NCBI GenBank assembly: GCA_031260545.1
Contig: JAIRJQ010000132.1
Location: forward strand, 1 to 12,367
Source: Methanomassiliicoccaceae archaeon
GTDB taxonomy: Archaea; Thermoplasmatota; Thermoplasmata; Methanomassiliicoccales; Methanomethylophilaceae
Direction of reading: 5' to 3'
Length of the DNA stretch: 12,367 bases
Shown: one piece after another, positions 5,647 through 12,367 of the stretch
How positions within the stretch are numbered: position 1 is the first letter of the stretch
Layout: the number at the start of each line of letters is the position of its first letter
The notes under the pieces: model-generated
The model's database searches: none
What the model was told of the DNA's origin: nothing
Seen by the model: the letters and a program-made list of their open reading frames with translations, nothing else
Made by a program: the position numbers and the translations under genes

Positions 5647-8613
5647 ATGATAAAGCAGGTCCGAGCAAATTATGATGCGCCGACAATAGAAAAGGAGATC
5701 CAAGAATTTTGGAGATCCGAAAAAGCTTATGAGAGAACGAAAGAATTGAGAAAGGACTGTGAGAAATTCTATTTCCTCGATGGTCCGCCGTATACCACCG
5801 GATCGATACATCTGGGAACGGCGATGAACAAGACCGTGAAGGACATCCTGATACGTTACTGGAGGATGAAAGGGCTGAACGTTCACGATCAGCCCGGATT
5901 TGATATGCATGGTCTTCCGATAGAGGTACAAGTGGAAAAGAAGGTCGGCCTCAGATCAAAGAAGGATATCGAGGAATACGGGATAGACAAATTCATCGAC
6001 ACATGCAAAACATTTGCGTTGGAATTGCACGCAAGCATGACGGAACAGTTCAAACAGCTGGGGATATGGATGGACTGGGACGATCCGTATCTGACGATCA
6101 AATCAGATTATCTCGAGGCCGCATGGTGGACGATATCGCGGGCAAATGAACGCGGCCTTCTGGATTCGGCGAACCGCGTCCTTACATGGTGCCCCCGCTG
6201 CGAGACCGCACTGGCGGAGGCGGAGATAGAGTACTGGGATGAGGACGACCCGTCAATAATGGTACGCTTCCCTATCAAAGGAGAGGAGAGCGCGTTGCTC
6301 ATATGGACAACGACACCATGGACATTACCGTCGAACATGGCCGTCGCGGTGCACCCGGAACTCGAATATGCAAAGGTAGAATTCACAGGATCATCAGGAA
6401 AAGAGACGCTGGTGATCATTGGGTCCGAGATAGAGAATATCAAGAAAATAGGAAAGTACGATGACGCAAAGGTCATCAAAAAAATGAAAGGCAGAGAACT
6501 GGAAGGCATTGAATATGTTCCTCCGTTCGATATAGACGAAAAATATCTGAAAAGGTCAGAATGGACGTACAAGGTGTTACTTGCCGATTATGTGGAATCC
6601 GACAACACGGGATTGGTGCACACTGCACCCGGCGTTGGTCCCGACGATTACGAAACGGGAAAGAAGTACGGGCTCGGACCGTTCTGCCCCGTGAACGAAG
6701 CGGGAAGATTTACTGAAGCTTTTCCGATGATGGCCGGTCAGAAGGTAAAGACGGCAAACGCAGACCTTATTAAATATCTGGATGAGAAGAAGGTATTGTT
6801 CAATTCATCAAAGATAAAGCACAGATACGGGCACTGCTGGAGATGTAAATCTCCGATCATATACCGTAACACCGATCAATGGTTCATCAAGGTCACGGAA
6901 ATAAAGGACAAGATGCTCTCGGAGATCGAAAGAGTGAAATGGGTGCCGGAATGGGCCGGTTCGTCGAGAGAGAGGAATTGGGTGGAAGGGGTGCACGACT
7001 GGTGCATCTCCCGTCAGAGATATTGGGGGATACCGATACCGGTGTGGACATGTACCTGCGGAGAGAAACGCGTGGTCGGTTCATATAAACAACTAAAGGA
7101 AGGCGACGGTTACACCGAAGGAATGGATACGCACAGGCCGTGGATAGACAAGGTAACATTCAAATGCAAAAAATGCGGCGGCGAGATGAAACGTGTAAAG
7201 GACGTTCTGGACGTGTGGTTTGATTCAGGCGTCGCCGGATGGGCAACGTTAGGCTATCCGTCGAACGAGACAGAATTCAATAAGTGGTGGCCTGCCGACT
7301 TTATTACCGAAGCCCATGACCAAACGAGAGGATGGTTCTATTCGCAATTGGCCGCCGGCGTGATATCATTCGATCGGGCACCGTATGACGAAGTGCTGAT
7401 GCACGGCTGGGTGCTCGACCCCAAGGGGCAGAAGATGAGCAAGAGCAAAGGCAATATCATCGAACCGCTGGACATAATAAAGGACGTCGGTGCCGACTCG
7501 ATGAGATTCTATGTCACGCGTGTGAACTCGCCGTGGGAAGATACGGCATTCCAGAAGGATGGGCCAAAGAATGCGAGAAAAGTGCTGAACACATACTGGA
7601 ATGTTGTGAACTTCGCATCAACGTACATGAACATCGATAATTACGATCCGGAGGATCACACATTCGATTCCATCAAAAAATATCTGAGGAATGAGGATCT
7701 GTGGATGATCTCCAAGACGGAACGGATGAAACGCGAAGTGACAGAGAACATGGAATCCCGCAACCTGCACAAAGTAGGCAGGGCGCTTGAAGAATACATC
7801 CTCGAGGACCTTTCCAGATGGTATGTGCGTTTAGTGCGCGACAGAACGTGGTCTGAGAATGAGGACGCGGAGAAAGATAAGAACGCTTCGTACTTCATAT
7901 TACATTATGCGATAATGAACACGGCGCTGGCGTTAGCACCGTTATGCCCGCATATTTCCGAAGAGGTATACAGGCACATGGGCGGAAAGAAACTTTCCGT
8001 GCACATGGAGGACTGGCCTTCGCATGATGAAAAGCTGATACGCGACGATCTTGAGTACAGTATGAAGTCGGTTCAGGATATCGTTGAGATAATCGCATCC
8101 GAAAGACAGAAGAATAACGTAAAACTGAGGTGGCCCCTCAAATCAGTTATTATACAAGGCGAATCGAACGATGTCAACGCATCCGTAAGAATATTCGGTC
8201 ATGTATTGGCGCAGCAGGGCAACATCAAAACGGTCGATTATCTTGATGCAAATGCAAAGTGCCAGTGCGTAACGGATCCGAATGTGACGAGGGTGTCATT
8301 CGGCCCCGGGAACCTGTGCATCGATTTCGAACTGACCGAGGATATTGAGGCTGAGGGATACGCAAGAGAGTTGATACGAAGGATACAGCAAATGCGCAAG
8401 GACATGAAACTCGATGTCGAGCAGTACATAAACTGCGACGTGAAAGCTGATGCCGAAATGACGAAATTCTTCGAGATGTGGAAAGATCATATCGCAAACG
8501 AAGTGCGTGCAAAAGCCATCGTCTTCACAGATTCGCCCACTGGAAAAGAGGTCAAGACATGGGATGTTCAGGGCAAGGACATTGAGATCGGAATAAGTCA
8601 AACAAAACTTTGA
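5647..8613 (+). CDS. ileS: Isoleucyl-tRNA synthetase
   Basis: IleRS charges tRNA-Ile with isoleucine. The 988-residue protein is the archaeal/eukaryotic-like form, slightly shorter than the usual 1,030-1,060. Class I signatures are GSIHLG at 52-57 (the HIGH motif, preceded by DGPPYTT) and KMSKS at 596-600. The editing domain shows WTTTPWTLPSN and HTAPGVGPDDYETG (325-338). Cysteines C397 and C400 (CWRC), C469 and C471 (CTC), and C507 and C510 (CKKC) are likely zinc ligands. DWCISRQRYWGIPIP near 451-465 and EAHDQTRGWFYS before the KMSKS loop are typical of IleRS. The anticodon-binding domain follows from about residue 690. The start is fixed by a GGAGAGG seven bases upstream. A promoter after fen suggests independent transcription. 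Confidence 0.98.
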   Translation: MIKQVRANYDAPTIEKEIQEFWRSEKAYERTKELRKDCEKFYFLDGPPYTTGSIHLGTAMNKTVKDILIRYWRMKGLNVHDQPGFDMHGLPIEVQVEKKVGLRSKKDIEEYGIDKFIDTCKTFALELHASMTEQFKQLGIWMDWDDPYLTIKSDYLEAAWWTISRANERGLLDSANRVLTWCPRCETALAEAEIEYWDEDDPSIMVRFPIKGEESALLIWTTTPWTLPSNMAVAVHPELEYAKVEFTGSSGKETLVIIGSEIENIKKIGKYDDAKVIKKMKGRELEGIEYVPPFDIDEKYLKRSEWTYKVLLADYVESDNTGLVHTAPGVGPDDYETGKKYGLGPFCPVNEAGRFTEAFPMMAGQKVKTANADLIKYLDEKKVLFNSSKIKHRYGHCWRCKSPIIYRNTDQWFIKVTEIKDKMLSEIERVKWVPEWAGSSRERNWVEGVHDWCISRQRYWGIPIPVWTCTCGEKRVVGSYKQLKEGDGYTEGMDTHRPWIDKVTFKCKKCGGEMKRVKDVLDVWFDSGVAGWATLGYPSNETEFNKWWPADFITEAHDQTRGWFYSQLAAGVISFDRAPYDEVLMHGWVLDPKGQKMSKSKGNIIEPLDIIKDVGADSMRFYVTRVNSPWEDTAFQKDGPKNARKVLNTYWNVVNFASTYMNIDNYDPEDHTFDSIKKYLRNEDLWMISKTERMKREVTENMESRNLHKVGRALEEYILEDLSRWYVRLVRDRTWSENEDAEKDKNASYFILHYAIMNTALALAPLCPHISEEVYRHMGGKKLSVHMEDWPSHDEKLIRDDLEYSMKSVQDIVEIIASERQKNNVKLRWPLKSVIIQGESNDVNASVRIFGHVLAQQGNIKTVDYLDANAKCQCVTDPNVTRVSFGPGNLCIDFELTEDIEAEGYARELIRRIQQMRKDMKLDVEQYINCDVKADAEMTKFFEMWKDHIANEVRAKAIVFTDSPTGKEVKTWDVQGKDIEIGISQTKL

Positions 8614-8621
8614 AACGGAAA

Positions 8622-8648
8622 CGGGGGCAACCCCTCTTTCTTTAATTT
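8622..8648 (+). terminator. Candidate ileS transcription terminator
   Basis: Just after the ileS stop, GGGG (8623-8626), GCAA and CCCC (8631-8634) form a short hairpin with a GNRA-type loop, followed by the T-rich run TCTTTCTTTAATTT. Archaeal termination depends mainly on the T-rich stretch, so the four-pair stem is of secondary importance. Confidence 0.45.
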
Positions 8649-8663
8649 ATTATAAACAGGTGA

Positions 8664-8690
8664 TACGTTAAAGCGTACGTTTTTATAGTA
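8664..8690 (+). promoter_or_regulatory. Toxin-antitoxin promoter with operator-like repeats
   Basis: TTTTATAGTA (8681-8690) is a TATA box about 24 bases before the antitoxin ATG, with no ribosome-binding site between, so the transcript is probably leaderless. Directly upstream, TACGTT occurs twice (8664-8669 and 8676-8681, 12 bases apart), and AAAGCGTACGTTTT (8670-8683) is an imperfect palindrome around CGTACG that touches the TATA box. This fits autorepression by the antitoxin or the complex, as is usual for Phd/YefM systems. Confidence 0.5.
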
Positions 8691-8709
8691 CAGCACGATT
8701 GTTGGTATC

Positions 8710-8961
8710 ATGGCAACGGTCAATATAACACAGGTAAGGAAAGATATCTACAGCCTGATGGATTCCGTGTTAGAGAATGGCGCCCTAACGATAACGTCAA
8801 AAAAAGGCAATGCCGTTCTGATAAGCGAAGAGGACTGGAATGCCGTAAAGGAAACACTGTACCTGCTTTCGGTGCCGGATATGTTGGAATCTCTCGAAGA
8901 AGCTGAAAGTATGGATATTTCCGAGTGTGCCACATGGGACAGCCTGAAAGATACCTTGTGA
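8710..8961 (+). CDS. Antitoxin, Phd/YefM family
   Basis: This 83-residue protein is the antitoxin of a type II pair. The N-terminal half (VNITQVRKDIYSLMDSVLE, then TITSKKGNAVLISEEDWNAV) has the Phd/YefM fold signature, in which the fold dimerises and binds operator DNA. The C-terminal half (about 50-83) is acidic and would wrap the toxin. The reading frame overlaps the following toxin gene. Expected roles are to neutralise the toxin and to repress its own promoter, and the palindrome at the TATA box supports the latter. The family is clear; the specific activity is inferred. Confidence 0.92.
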   Translation: MATVNITQVRKDIYSLMDSVLENGALTITSKKGNAVLISEEDWNAVKETLYLLSVPDMLESLEEAESMDISECATWDSLKDTL

Positions 8962-9248
8962 TATTCACCAGGAGAGGAGAAAAGGATCTCAGAGAGATCA
9001 TGTCCTCTGAACTCAGAGAGAAGGCGATACAGCTTCTTACATTATTGCGGGACGATCCGTTCTCTGCTTCGCCGCCTTATGAGAAACTGAGAGGCAGGAT
9101 GAAAGAATATTATTCAAGGAGGCTGAATCGGGAGCACAGGCTTGTGTATCGCGTATTACAATCGAACGATCCGGCATATAAAGGAATTGTTGAGATCGTA
9201 CGTATGAAAACACATTATGAAGGAATACTTCCGTTATTTCTGTTATGA
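8934..9248 (+). CDS. Toxin, YoeB/Txe family (ribosome-dependent mRNA interferase)
   Basis: This 104-residue RelE-superfamily toxin is expected to cut mRNA at the ribosomal A site. The family core is present: RYLVIFTRRGEKDL as first strand and helix, DPFSASPPYEKLRG with E50, YYSRRLNREHRLVYRV with R69, and THYE with H94 and Y95. E50, R69, H94 and Y95 line up with the catalytic E46, R65, H83 and Y84 of Escherichia coli YoeB, so the toxin looks intact. The usual family end is close to the HY pair; about nine extra hydrophobic residues follow (GILPLFLL). The ATG at 8934 overlaps the antitoxin by 28 bases, implying coupled translation. GTG codons at 8925 and 8958 are alternatives; the latter would remove part of the first strand. 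Confidence 0.9.
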   Translation: MGQPERYLVIFTRRGEKDLREIMSSELREKAIQLLTLLRDDPFSASPPYEKLRGRMKEYYSRRLNREHRLVYRVLQSNDPAYKGIVEIVRMKTHYEGILPLFLL

Positions 9249-9288
9249 TGCCCGCATAATCTTTTCACGTCATCACAGTACACATTAC

Positions 9289-9296
9289 TTTTTTAA
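9289..9296 (+). promoter_or_regulatory. TATA box of the tRNA thiolase gene (leaderless GTG start)
   Basis: TTTTTTAA is centred about 26 bases before a GTG at 9319. This supports a leaderless transcript independent of the toxin-antitoxin pair, and supports 9319 over the upstream ATG at 9217 that lies inside the toxin gene. Confidence 0.5.
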
Positions 9297-9318
9297 TCAT
9301 CATTGCTTTGCGAAGGAT

Positions 9319-10239
9319 GTGAAATGCGATATCTGCGGTTCTGAGGCGGTCACGTACATACGGTACAACGGTATGCATCTATGCTCAGAGCATTTCATGA
9401 AGTTCGTTGAGAAACGCGTAAAGAAAGAGATACGCAGACAGGCGAACTTCAATCCCGGCGACGTGATCGGCGTTGCCGTATCCGGCGGAAAGGACAGTAT
9501 GGTAACATTACACCTTCTTCATTCCATTTTGGGTGAAAGGCGTGATATAGACATTCAATGCATAACCATAGACGAAGGGATAGACGGCTACAGGCCGGAG
9601 AGCATAGAACTTGTTAAGAAATTCTGTTCGGACCGCGGGATAAAGTATAACCAGGCATCATTCTCGGAACGTTTCGATATCACAATGGACGAGGCCGCGC
9701 CGTTATCCGGTGATAACAGTCCATGCACTTATTGCGGTGTCTTTCGCCGCAACGCGATGAATGACCTTGCCAGAAAGATCGGGGCGACGTATCTTGCCAC
9801 AGGTCTTAATCTGGACGATACCGCGCAATCGATCATGATGAATTTCACCCGCGGCGATATTGACCGTCTTGCAAGATTGGGACCTCATAAAAAGATACAG
9901 CCCGGTCTGATACCGAGGATACAGCCGCTTAGAATGATACCGGAAAAGGAATCGTTGCTGTATGCGATCGTTTCAGGAATTCCATATCACAACGGAATTT
10001 GCCCTTATTCCGATGAAGCGCTAAGGAATCAGTTCAGACACGTGATAGACGAACTGGAAACGCGCTCCCCAGGAACGAGGCACAGTATAATATCATCATA
10101 CGATCAGATGCTCCCTATGCTCACGGCGAACTCAAAACCTGCGGACCTGCATAAATGCGGATGCGGCGAACCCACTTTGGGGAAAGAGTGCAAAGCATGC
10201 GAACTCAGGAATATCCTGGGTCTGAAAAAGATCATCTGA
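9319..10239 (+). CDS. tRNA 2-thiouridine synthase, NcsA/Ncs6-TtuA family
   Basis: This PP-loop ATPase activates a tRNA uridine C2 by adenylation and inserts sulfur; archaeal NcsA and eukaryotic Ncs6 act at U34, TtuA of thermophiles at position 54. The 306-residue protein has an N-terminal zinc site (C3, C6, C22, H25), the PP-loop SGGKDS (55-60), C136 and C139 in CTYCG and C228 in GICPYS, the three cysteines that hold the 4Fe-4S cluster in this family, and a C-terminal CGCG...CKAC zinc site. The usual GHNLDD reads GLNLDD (162-167). I chose GTG at 9319: it gives the canonical MKCDIC N-terminus and has a TATA-like box 26 bases upstream. A start at 9217 adds 34 unlike residues and overlaps the toxin. 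U34 is the likelier target in a mesophile. Confidence 0.9.
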   Translation: MKCDICGSEAVTYIRYNGMHLCSEHFMKFVEKRVKKEIRRQANFNPGDVIGVAVSGGKDSMVTLHLLHSILGERRDIDIQCITIDEGIDGYRPESIELVKKFCSDRGIKYNQASFSERFDITMDEAAPLSGDNSPCTYCGVFRRNAMNDLARKIGATYLATGLNLDDTAQSIMMNFTRGDIDRLARLGPHKKIQPGLIPRIQPLRMIPEKESLLYAIVSGIPYHNGICPYSDEALRNQFRHVIDELETRSPGTRHSIISSYDQMLPMLTANSKPADLHKCGCGEPTLGKECKACELRNILGLKKII

Positions 10240-10250
10240 TCTCTCAGACC
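10219..10250 (+). terminator. Stem-loop across the thiolase stop codon
   Basis: GGTCTGA (10219-10225) pairs with TCAGACC (10244-10250), and AGATC (10229-10233) with GATCT (10238-10242) around ATCT, giving 12 pairs with a 3/1 internal loop. The TGA stop (10237-10239) is inside the structure. It could be a 3' end hairpin or RNA stabiliser. The nearest T-run is at 10270-10273, so a classical terminator is not certain. Confidence 0.4.
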
Positions 10251-10257
10251 GCACCCA

Positions 10258-10374
10258 TTGAATTCTCTATTTTAGATCATCAACAGGATATTAAAAGATA
10301 TTTGATATTTAATTAGCTATATACTATTCAAAGTATAGTAGTATTTATATAGCTAATTACAATAGAGAATTAAA
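10258..10374. repeat. Nested inverted repeats in the spacer before the surface protein
   Basis: The 215-base spacer 10240-10454 holds no gene but much symmetry. The outer arms TTGAATTCTCTATT (10258-10271) and AATAGAGAATTAAA (10361-10374) are complementary over 14 bases with one mismatch. Inside, TAATTAGCTATATA (10310-10323) and TATATAGCTAATTA (10346-10359) match perfectly over 14 bases. The inner loop can form a small CTAT/ATAG hairpin. GATATT also occurs three times (10287, 10297, 10304). The block could be a small non-autonomous element with terminal repeats, a regulatory region, or an invertible segment. No target-site duplication is evident. Confidence 0.65.
10344..10352 (+). promoter_or_regulatory. 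Candidate TATA box for the surface-protein gene
   Basis: TTTATATAG lies in the right arm of the inner palindrome. Transcription would begin near 10375, leaving a leader of about 80 bases that ends in a good ribosome-binding site (GGGAG at 10442-10446, eight bases before the ATG). Because the palindrome is symmetric, the other strand has a TATA-like box too, so the assignment is tentative. Confidence 0.3.
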
Positions 10375-10454
10375 CGGCGATGTGAACCACGGAAAAAGGT
10401 TAAAACACTCACACGCAGGCATATGCGCCGAATAAAGAAAAGGGAGCATAGAAT

Positions 10455-12367
10455 ATGAGAGGAACATATACACTGTCGGCGATCGCAGTATTGGTGCTTT
10501 TAGCGGCATCATTCGCGACCATATCGGCAGTTCTTGAAAAGGAGACGGATGTCGACGATGACATTTTTGGAGACGACGGCTTCGGGGAAGGCTGGACGCC
10601 CATATCTACAACTGACGAGCTTGATCAGATAAATGCTGATGCGGCATCGCTCGCCGGTAATTATTATCTGGTCAACGACTTAGAATTCGACGGGAGCGAA
10701 GGTAATTTCACTCCCATCGGTAAATCCGGTGCAGGTTTCACCGGAATATTTGATGGGAACGGTCATGTGATCAAAGGGCTGAACGTATACATCACCGGAA
10801 GCGCGGAGGTATCCGCAGGTCTCTTCGGATATGTGTACGAAGGAGAGATACGCAACCTGGGCATCGAGGAGAGCTCATTCACAGCGATATCGTCCGCCTC
10901 GTACGCATACGCGGCCGCCATCGCAGGATATGTCAAGTCTTCATCAGGAACGACGGTCATAGAGAATTGCTACAGCAGTGCATCGGTCTACGCAAAGGCA
11001 GGGGGCCGCAGCGCATCCGCAGGAGGGATACTCGGTATCTCGTACGGGACAGTGATACTCGATATCCAGTACGGGACAGTAGAGATATCGAACTGTGACA
11101 ACACCGGTTCCATAAGGGCCGAATCGCCAAGTGGATATGGATACGCAGGAGGGATCGTCGGTTACGCCCAAGATGCAGATCTATCGATAGAGAAATGTTA
11201 CAACGGCGGCCAGATATATGCGTCCGGAGGGAACATGCTCTTCGGAGGAGTTGCCGGAGGCATCGCAGGTTATTTTGTAGATAACCCTTCATTGAGAATA
11301 GAGGAATGTTATAACACAGGTTCCGTTGAGGGATCATCGGATGTAAGCTTCTGGTCGGCCTCCGGAGGAATATTAGGTTACGTAGGAACCCTAGATTCAG
11401 ATCAATCGGTAATTATAGAGAACTGTTATAACGCCGGCGAGATCAAAGCAAAATCGTCAAACCGTGCGGCCGCAGGCGGGATAACAGGATGGTCGTCTTT
11501 ATCGGGCAGCGGATCGAAGATAACCAATTGTTACAACATCGGCAAGGTCTCTTCGACCCTTTCACAGGCGGGCGGCATATCCGGCTATACGGAGAAGGGC
11601 GCCATTAATGTGACGAACTGCTACTATCTTGAAGGCCAGGTATATATTAACGGGTCTGTTTCGGCCGACAAGCTTATCGGCAGTATCAGCGTCAGCGGTA
11701 CGAGCATTCTCGACGGCGGCAGCAAAGCAGACGCGCTCACCAGAGACGAACGCGTGGAACAACTCTCCGGTATAAAAAATTCCACTGAGATGAGGCCCGG
11801 TCACGCTGTCGCGAAGGCAGGCAACTCGATATACTTCACCGGAGACACAGGAGACACCGGCAGCATAAAAGGATGGAACTTTGAGACGATCTGGATGATC
11901 ATCGATGATGTCAATGATGGATACCCGGTATTAAGGGCATTACAGGCCGAGCCCGATACAGAATACACAATAACCGTCACCGGAGGTTCAGCAGACCCGA
12001 CATCGGGAGCGATGGGAACGAAGGTAACGCTGACCGCGGATGCGCCCCAGGCGGGAAAGAAGTTCAAAGAATGGAACGTGATCTCTGGCGGCGTCACGAT
12101 GAGCGGCAACACATTCGTCATCGGCACCGAGAACGTGGAGATCGAGGCGGTCTATGAGGACGTCATATACACAATAACGGTAACGGACGGTTCAGCGGAC
12201 CCTACATCCGGAATAATGGGATTTGAGGTCACATTAACACCCGGAACACCCGCGGCCGGCAAACAGTTCAAAGAATGGAACGTCACCGCCGGCGGCGTTA
12301 CGATAGCGGACAACAAGTTCGTCATCGGCACTGCCAACGTGGAGATAAGCGCGGTATGGGAAGACAT
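10455..12367 (+). CDS. GLUG/InlB-repeat surface (adhesin-like) protein, partial
   Basis: The open frame runs off the right edge after 637 residues. Residues 1-27 form a signal peptide or membrane anchor (basic RGTY, then LSAIAVLVLLAASFATISAVL), followed by an acidic linker (DVDDDIFGDDGFGEG). Residues about 45-115 have GNFTPIGKSGAGFTGIFDGN, the start of a GLUG-type beta-helix region. About seven repeats then carry a core like IENCYNxGxI plus AGGIxGY, spaced 30-42 residues. From residue 504 two InlB-type repeats of 68 residues follow (YTITVT, FKEWNV, ENVEIEAVYED). Such proteins are secreted surface adhesins in gut archaea and bacteria; the ligand is unknown. The ATG has GGGAG eight bases upstream. 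No sorting signal is seen since the end is missing. Confidence 0.9.
   Translation, partial: MRGTYTLSAIAVLVLLAASFATISAVLEKETDVDDDIFGDDGFGEGWTPISTTDELDQINADAASLAGNYYLVNDLEFDGSEGNFTPIGKSGAGFTGIFDGNGHVIKGLNVYITGSAEVSAGLFGYVYEGEIRNLGIEESSFTAISSASYAYAAAIAGYVKSSSGTTVIENCYSSASVYAKAGGRSASAGGILGISYGTVILDIQYGTVEISNCDNTGSIRAESPSGYGYAGGIVGYAQDADLSIEKCYNGGQIYASGGNMLFGGVAGGIAGYFVDNPSLRIEECYNTGSVEGSSDVSFWSASGGILGYVGTLDSDQSVIIENCYNAGEIKAKSSNRAAAGGITGWSSLSGSGSKITNCYNIGKVSSTLSQAGGISGYTEKGAINVTNCYYLEGQVYINGSVSADKLIGSISVSGTSILDGGSKADALTRDERVEQLSGIKNSTEMRPGHAVAKAGNSIYFTGDTGDTGSIKGWNFETIWMIIDDVNDGYPVLRALQAEPDTEYTITVTGGSADPTSGAMGTKVTLTADAPQAGKKFKEWNVISGGVTMSGNTFVIGTENVEIEAVYEDVIYTITVTDGSADPTSGIMGFEVTLTPGTPAAGKQFKEWNVTAGGVTIADNKFVIGTANVEISAVWED
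11964..12367 (+). repeat. Tandem 204-base repeats within the surface-protein gene
   Basis: Two direct copies, 11964-12167 and 12168-12367, encode the 68-residue InlB-like unit; the second lacks its last bases at the window edge. Long shared words, such as TTCAAAGAATGGAACGT and TTCGTCATCGGCAC, show recent common origin, while scattered differences show some divergence. More copies may follow beyond the window. Confidence 0.85.

Noticed and set aside
8925..8933. GTG start of the toxin
   Set aside because: An ATG three codons later fits the family length better; no ribosome-binding site favours the GTG.
9217..9318. Longer start for the tRNA thiolase
   Set aside because: It overlaps the toxin gene by 32 bases, encodes histidine- and phenylalanine-rich residues unlike the family, and covers the promoter at 9289-9296.
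10419..10426. GCATATGC palindrome in the surface-protein leader
   Set aside because: An eight-base palindrome is expected by chance and has no partner site.
10409..10603. Minus-strand open frame of 64 codons across the surface-protein start
   Set aside because: It is antisense to the signal peptide and acidic linker; its serine-rich composition follows from that strand.
10960..11630. Regularly spaced repeats resembling a CRISPR array
   Set aside because: The repeats are protein-coding, vary in sequence and spacing, and lie in one continuous reading frame.
11801..12367. Two minus-strand open frames with similar sequence near the right edge
   Set aside because: They are antisense shadows of the two tandem 204-base repeats, which explains their resemblance to each other.

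Overview
The window is archaeal. The evidence is an archaeal-type S-adenosylmethionine synthetase, a FEN-1 flap endonuclease carrying a PCNA-binding tail, an archaeal-length isoleucyl-tRNA synthetase, an HTH-CBS regulator and a PP-loop tRNA thiolase with cysteine/histidine zinc ends. Several genes also have a TATA-like box about 26 bases before the start codon and no leader, as in archaeal leaderless transcripts. The gene mix, moderate GC content and a GLUG/InlB-type surface protein suggest a mesophilic, possibly gut-associated member of the Thermoplasmatota, such as the Methanomassiliicoccales. That placement is inference: there is no rRNA or methanogenesis marker here.

Positions 1-1704 (minus strand) hold metK and, just downstream, a winged-helix DUF4443-like gene that runs off the left edge. 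An HTH-CBS regulator (1808-2377) diverges from metK across a 103-base promoter region and converges on RNase Z (2394-3284, minus). RNase Z follows a small zinc-finger gene (3287-3493, minus) in a tight two-gene unit. Divergent from that pair, the plus strand carries ribulose-phosphate 3-epimerase, a 58-residue two-helix membrane protein, FEN-1 and IleS (3602-8613). This part is core metabolism: methyl-donor supply, tRNA 3'-end processing and charging, pentose phosphates and DNA repair.

Positions 8614-10239 carry a likely terminator, a Phd/YefM-YoeB/Txe toxin-antitoxin pair with an operator-like repeat at its promoter, and an NcsA/TtuA-type tRNA 2-thiouridine synthase. The toxin-antitoxin pair looks like an accessory insertion between two tRNA-related housekeeping genes.

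Positions 10240-12367 begin with a 215-base AT-rich spacer containing nested inverted repeats. The right-hand part encodes a large secreted or anchored surface protein (signal segment, GLUG-type repeats, tandem InlB-like repeats) that runs off the right edge. The best candidates for something new are the inverted-repeat block in front of this protein, the hairpin at the 5' end of the ileS leader, and the CBS regulator divergent from metK. No CRISPR array, tRNA, rRNA or insertion sequence was found.
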